Assembly: GCA_035079385.1 (NCBI GenBank)
Contig: JAVHKY010000030.1
Span: 8,161,001-8,225,000 of the forward strand
Direction: 5' to 3'
Origin: Aspidiotus rigidus
Taxonomy: Eukaryota > Arthropoda > Insecta > Hemiptera > Diaspididae
DNA length: 64,000 nucleotides
Shown: in pieces, positions 59,113-64,000 of the stretch
Position numbering within the stretch: position 1 is the first letter of the stretch
Layout of the letters: each line of letters starts with the position of its first letter
Made by a program: the position numbers and the translations under genes
Notes under the pieces: generated by a model
The model's input: the letters and a program-made list of their open reading frames with translations, nothing else
What the model was told of the DNA's origin: nothing
The model's database searches: none

Positions 59113-59492
59113 AGAGCCAGATATTTCATGTCCTGCTCGTTTGCCTCCAATCTTGGTCCAGTGTCTGGAATACTATATGTTAAGCTACTTAGTTCGGAGG
59201 GCTCGCCGTTAGCCCCTAATCTTGGTCGTACTCGTAGATTTCTGAATTATACAGGAAGAAGGGATGTACTAATTGGCTCTCTAATTTGGCGGAAGAAGAG
59301 TGATGTACAGGTGCACTTGCATATTTTTGAATCATCACCTACGGAATAAATGCTATTGAGAGGAAATTTTTAATTTTCCTCGGAAATATTGAAAGTTCGT
59401 TTCTTTGGGGAAAGAGTGAGAGAGGGAAGGGGTGTACTCGCATATTTTCAAATTGGGGTAAGGTGAGACTAAAAACATGAAACATGTCAAAA
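59113..59492. repeat. Dispersed repeat family R, copy C
   Basis: Left end AGAGCCAGATATTTCATGTCC, right end ACATGAAACATGTCAAAAC. The block GGGTGTACTCGCATATTTTC before the right end is shared with copies A and B. It lies inside the spacer of the large inverted repeat. Confidence 0.68.
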
Positions 59493-60262
59493 CTTTCTGC
59501 GATGTGGCCGAATATTCAGATTGTATTTCATATTTCTCCACGAAAATCGGAATTAGGAGAGCCCAGGGGATTCCCGAGTAAATGCAAGAAACATCTAGAG
59601 CCTTTTGCGTATATATTAGTGGTTGAACTCAGAATTTTTCTGAGTCTCGACCAAAGATCAAAGCTCCCGTTTCCAGGAACCGCAGTATAGGGAAAGATGG
59701 CCAAGGCCTCCTATAGCCACCTTGTACGGCCACAAATCCTGAAAGTAGGGGGAGGAAATCAGTAGAGAAATGGAAAGGTCGGCACGCAGAAAAACAGAAA
59801 AATTTTGGAAACAATTTAGACTTTTGGAAATGAGCTGTACCGCAGGAATATCATCTCATAAAAGAAAATTGAGGCTTCCATGACGATGTTAAGCGAGGAA
59901 CACAGGAAACCTGTTATATGCGTTGAATTTGTTTTATTATCGAGTCGCGGAAAAGAATACGCGCGAAAGCGAACGTTACTCAGTGGCGGCGCGGTGCGAC
60001 GCGCTTACCAGACTGCTGCGGCGAGCGTGGACTTTGTATTCACGTTTCTATTCAGTTTTTTCATCATTTACCTATTTTCTCCTACTCAGATTTTCTCGAA
60101 CTTTTACCGACTTTTCTAACTAGAAAAGTGAGCTATTACACCCGTAGCAAGGTCAACAGGGGGAGTGGGCAATGAACTTTCTCGACGTTTTAGGGGTCCT
60201 AGATCACAACTAGCATAAAAAAAAATTTCAGGTTTCCTTATATATATATATAAGATTTTTTT

Positions 60263-60598
60263 GTCCGCGGAACTCCTCCGAAACTACCCGATGGATTTTT
60301 TTGTAACTTAGCCATATTGTAGTAGTATATCTGAAGATGTGCACCTGCAATTTTTTTGAAAATCGGATGAGTAGTTCTCGAGAAATTTTCAATTTGTTGA
60401 GAAATTTTGGAGTATTTCGAGTACCTTTTTGTCCGCGGAACTCCTCCGAAACTACCCGATGGATTTTTTTGTAACTCGGCCATATTGTAGTATTATATTT
60501 GAAGATGTGCACCTGCATTTTTTTTGAGGATCGGATGAGTAGTTCTCGAGAAATTTTTACTTTTGTTGAAAATTTTTCACTATTACGAGTAGCTTCTT
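60263..60598. repeat. Tandem repeat, two 168-bp units
   Basis: GTCCGCGGAACTCCTCCGAA starts at 60263 and again at 60431. The units stay nearly identical through CGATGGATTTTTTTGTAACT, GAAGATGTGCACCTGCA and CGGATGAGTAGTTCTCGAGA. The repetitive minus-strand frame (two RVVSEEFRGQK segments) comes from this duplication. Confidence 0.85.
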
Positions 60599-60775
60599 AC
60601 GAATAGCTGCGAGTAGCTGCTTATGTTAGGAGAAGCGGATTTTCCCATACGTTTACCACTTTCGTTATCAGTACGTATATTGTGAAGAACCTTTCATCAT
60701 TCGACAGGTTCATTCTTCGTTCGTTCTTTACCAAGGGTTCATTGGATTTTATTTCGGATGAAACCTTTTCGTTCA

Positions 60776-62446
60776 AATTTAGTACACTTGTATCTCGCTT
60801 CCCACAGCCCCTAGAGCGTTGAATTTTGTTTTGTCAAATTTTATTTGTTTTGTTAAATTTATTTTTGAACGGATGGTGGCAATGGCGAGTTGTTCATTTT
60901 TCTAGCTATTTTTCATTATTATTAGTTATACTCGATCGTTTTTTTTTTTTTTTTTTTTTTTTTTATTATTATTTTACGAGCATTATAAACTGCACGAGGG
61001 TTATTTGCTCGGCGTTACAATCTTATTTTAGAACATTACTTGAATTAGGTTAAATTAGGTACGTATTGGTGGAATTGAGTGGCGATCGAACGGAATTCGT
61101 TGGTGAATTATATGAAGTTGTAGAATTGAGTGGTGCGTAAATAAGTTAGGGTTGAGTCGATGGTTTCGGAGTTGTTGTTTAGTGCTGCATTGATATTGGA
61201 AGATATATTTAGGGAGATTCGAGTGGGTTGCAGGACGGGGCATGAGAAAATAAAATGATCAACTGATAAATTTTCTTGGAGACAGTGAGGGCATGATGGA
61301 GGAGCGAGATTAGTGAGAAGATAAGTATGAGTAAGACGAGTGTGGCCTATTCGCAGCCGAGCTAAAATGACCTCCTCTTGCCTTGAATTTCGTTGGGATG
61401 AGGACCAAAATGTGGGTTCACGTTTTATTTTTCTTAATTTGTTATTCGACTGATTTTAGTGAAAACCTTGAGTTTGAATGATTAAGTACAATTTTTTAAT
61501 CTTCATCAAGTGTGCTGATGCGAGACTACCTGGGTGATTTCACTCTTAATTAATAATTGATTTATTTGTCATTTTTTCATGTATGGGTACATAATTAATA
61601 GTGGTTCATAGTTGATTTGAGGTGTCAAAAGAGATGGAAAGATTATTTTCAATTTGGACTGGCTTTTTTGAGTGAGATTTGAGATTAGACTAACGAGTAA
61701 ACCGGGCTTGGGTGCTATATATTTTTACCGAATTTTCTAGCTAGAAAAGTGAGGTATTTTGTTGATACGTTTGGAATGGTTGAAGCGTGAGGGAAGGAAT
61801 GAGGGGTTGACTATTGGGTGATTGGTTGCTTCTTTTGTTTCGACATCGATTTTTTTAGTTTTTCGGGATCTCGTTGTAGCTGGATTCCCAGATGAAGAAT
61901 TTTGGGGTGGAGTGTGCATAGAAAATGGTGATATGATAGCGTGAAGGCAATTTATGAGTGCACGAGAGGAATAGCAGCTGGAGATAGCTTTAAGAGATGC
62001 CAGGAATCGGAAGTGATAAAGAATTGAACCACTCATCCTAATATACAGTATACTAGACTAATAATATGCTAAGAATAAGGTATGGAAAAAAATGATTGTA
62101 GAGTTCTTTTTTATTAGAAACAACTGTTATAGCCTCGTAGCAGTTTGGACAGGGGTAGGGGGAGTGGTTTTTCTGGAGACGTTTTGTAGGTTTTAGATGA
62201 CTCTTAGCCTAAATTATAACAAAATTCAGGTTTCCTTATTGGATTATAGGTATTTTTACTCTGTTATCTGTTGATGTGACATCGTAGTGATAGAATTTAT
62301 AAACTGAGTTTTATTGTTTATTCTACAAATGTTTGACATGATTGACAGGTCATTGGTATTTAATTTAAAGAGAGGGAGTGACTCTCTCAATGTTTTTTGC
62401 ATTGTGGGAAGAAAAGTCGTGTACTACTCACGCGACCGCGTGAGTG
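60776..62446. repeat. Right arm of 5.6-kb inverted repeat
   Basis: About 1671 bp, the reverse complement of 56843-58512 with a few substitutions and a 3-base insertion near 61250. Its outer tip reads CTCACGCGACCGCGTGAGTG. It contains the minus-strand LINE fragment and the same 99-codon frame (62036-61737). Confidence 0.9.
61108..61455 (-). pseudogene. LINE 3'-end fragment in right arm
   Basis: Mirror copy of 57834-58178. It keeps RLRIGHTRLTHTYL and the PPSCPHC..H..C knuckle. One codon is inserted (DHFIFSC in place of DHFFSC), so the frame stays open. The poly-T run at about 60939-60962 is its tail on this strand. Confidence 0.83.
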
Positions 62447-62590
62447 GTTTTTTTTTCTGTTTTTTCCTAATCGTTTCCGTCCTGTTCAAAAATTTAGAAT
62501 TAATCTCCAATCCACTCACCTATTTGCATTTCATTTACTCGTTTCTGCTGCTTCAGTACTCTAAACCTTCCATTATTTTCATTCTAATAG

Positions 62591-62676
62591 GAGCTGATGA
62601 CCTTTCAACAGTCGCAGAGCTCGAAAAAATCTTTGAGTCGCAATTTTTCATTGGGGAAATGACGTATTATTCGTGA
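62591..62676 (+). CDS. Candidate terminal exon, same phase-1 type
   Basis: Acceptor attctaatag, entry in phase 1, 28 codons to TGA. Reads ADDLSTVAELEKIFESQFF then IGEMTYYS. Same style as the terminal exons at 51.8-55.3 kb (short, phase 1, helical charged product), lying just beyond the large inverted repeat. It may belong to the same gene or to a tandem relative. Confidence 0.48.
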
Positions 62677-63414
62677 AATTGAGAAATGAGAAATTCACGT
62701 ATTCCAAGTATCCCTCAGTTATAATGGAGCTCTGATTTTCGCCGGTTTTGTCATAAAAATGGGATGAAATCCCAGCTGAAAATACGACGAATTTTCCAAC
62801 AATTAATGAACGTTTCCTTGTTGAGAGTTGTCTCGGCTTTTTGCGTGCTTCAGCTTTCACGCGAAAAAAATTACGTTTTTTCTTTTCTTCTCCAAGGTAG
62901 GCTATTAAAATCAGATCGTCGTTTTTGAAGTAGCGGTAATTTGAAAGCGTCGTCGTAAATTTGTCGTTTTTCGTTTACGCGCGTGAGAAGTGACTCGTTC
63001 CGAAATATTATATTAAAGTCGAAAGCTCAGGAGTATCTTTTTCCCCCTCGCGCGTATATATTAGTAATTTCGCTCACCGAACTACTTCACAATAAACGAG
63101 TATGAGTATGTGTAAGAAAGATTGCGATAGAGAGAGAATTAAGGAAGGAAAAAATCCATCAAATGAGGAATTGCCATTGACCTCAGGCTCGAGGAAGTTG
63201 GAGCTGTTTGTTGACAAATCTTATTTCTTTTATACAAATTGTAAATGCTATATTTAGCTACATCACATTGTGGACGCGCGGCGATACCAAATTTTAACGG
63301 TTTGAGTATACAAAGGATTTTAGTTAGATTTTGTGATCTAACTATTATACAATCCGTCCGTCATCCATTTCCGATCAATTTTTTCTTCAAAAGAAGGATT
63401 GTATTTTTTCTTAG

Positions 63415-64000
63415 AAAGAATTGACGTTTGTCAATATTTCACGAGCGTACTCTACCAAGTACCTCCTGAAAACGTTCATTCTGACAAATCGAACCCCTGT
63501 CAGACTACAAATCGAATGATTATCCCATCGTTCAGGATTTCGAGCAGGAAAAAATACGAAGTCTCCTGTACAAGTATGAGTCATGACAGTTGTGGCGAAA
63601 TGTTGCTCTTTACGTTACGGGGGTGTGAAAGGGTAGGCGTAAAGAGTTCCATTGTACGAAAATTTATTTTGGAACGTTCTAATACTTTTTTACTTTGTTG
63701 TTTCGCAGATGATAAGGATGTTATTATTAAAGATTTGATACCGCCCGTCAAAGATTATATAGGTTTCTGGGAAAACGTACAGCTTGTATTCGCGAGAGAA
63801 GATGTTCTTGGTAATTATTGAGTACCTACACAACATTTAAATTACGCCTTCGAGTAAACATTTCAGCGGGTAATGAGTAGCTACCACGAATGGAGGGGGA
63901 CGGTAAAGCCGTGTTGTAATTAATGAATACGTACTTTTTTGTAGAGCGTTCATTAATTCGTATTTTTTTAGGCGAGCCAGCCGAAAAGACGCGACTGGTG
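63415..64000 (+). CDS. Three more phase-1 exons, running off the window
   Basis: Exon 63415-63573 (phase 1 in and out; RIDVCQYFTSVLYQVPPENV, then a Cys-containing basic part ending YEVSCT), exon 63709-63810 (phase 1 in and out; DKDVIIKDLIPPVKDYIGFW then ENVQLVFAREDVL) and exon 63972 onward (EPAEKTRLV), cut by the window end. Borders are GT-AG (tttcgcag, gtaatt, tttttttag). The middle exon is the best supported. DVL/DIL before a GGT donor is also how exon 50158-50226 ends. These fit continuation of the 49266 locus or a tandem paralogue. The first of the three is the least certain. Confidence 0.5.

Larger units (their letters stand above)
58513..60775. other. Spacer between the inverted arms
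   Basis: 2.26 kb with no gene. It holds repeat family R copy C (59113-59492), a family S fragment with GGAAACCTGTTATATG near 59908, a short TA run (about 60237-60252) and a two-unit tandem repeat (60263-60598). Confidence 0.55.

Noticed and set aside
1..64000. CRISPR arrays, operons, tRNA or rRNA genes
   Set aside because: No direct-repeat/spacer array, no tRNA-like A and B box pair with a cloverleaf and no rRNA-like stretch could be seen; the sequence is eukaryotic in style.

Overview
This window looks like part of an arthropod, most likely insect, nuclear genome. It is AT-rich with long homopolymer runs. Coding sequence is broken into short exons bounded by GT-AG introns, there is no operon structure, and much of the sequence is eukaryotic DNA transposons, foldback elements and a LINE fragment. 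The recurring taggtaggta/ggtacct words fit a sternorrhynchan such as a mealybug, but that is a guess and the species cannot be read from the sequence.

Layout, genes. (1) 1187-3669 (+): 3' part of an alpha-carbonic anhydrase gene in four exons, with all three zinc histidines and a hydrophobic C-terminal tail. (2) 7303-8868 (-): a large exon for a secreted, coiled-coil-containing protein I cannot name. (3) 29222-37410 (-): an eight-exon gene, reconstructed with consistent phases from start to stop, whose protein carries three copies of a [KR]PG[HG]GAP motif; its 6.7-kb first intron holds a MULE transposon, a hAT remnant and a possible alternative first coding exon. (4) 49266 to the window end (+): a gene or gene cluster for small secreted proteins. 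It is built from very short exons joined only by phase-1 introns and carries at least six candidate terminal exons, each able to be spliced in frame to the common 5' part. This is the most unusual system in the window.

Layout, mobile DNA. At 15.4-18.2 kb three terminal-inverted-repeat elements are nested inside each other, two of them with perfect 8-bp target duplications (hAT type). At 32.26-33.70 kb sits a 1433-bp MULE with a perfect 9-bp duplication and a frameshifted transposase. Short hairpin elements lie at 11.6, 15.1 and 23.7 kb. A foldback family occupies 42.2-44.4 kb and 55.7-56.6 kb. A near-perfect inverted repeat with 1.67-kb arms (56843-58512 and 60776-62446) carries a LINE RNase-H/zinc-knuckle 3' end in each arm. 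Several dispersed repeat families recur two or three times.

The genes do not form an evident pathway. The transposons have mainly landed in introns and between the alternative exons of the 49-64 kb locus, so exons of that locus alternate with foldback DNA. Exon models were made by eye from open frames, splice-site consensus and phase agreement; none has transcript support here.
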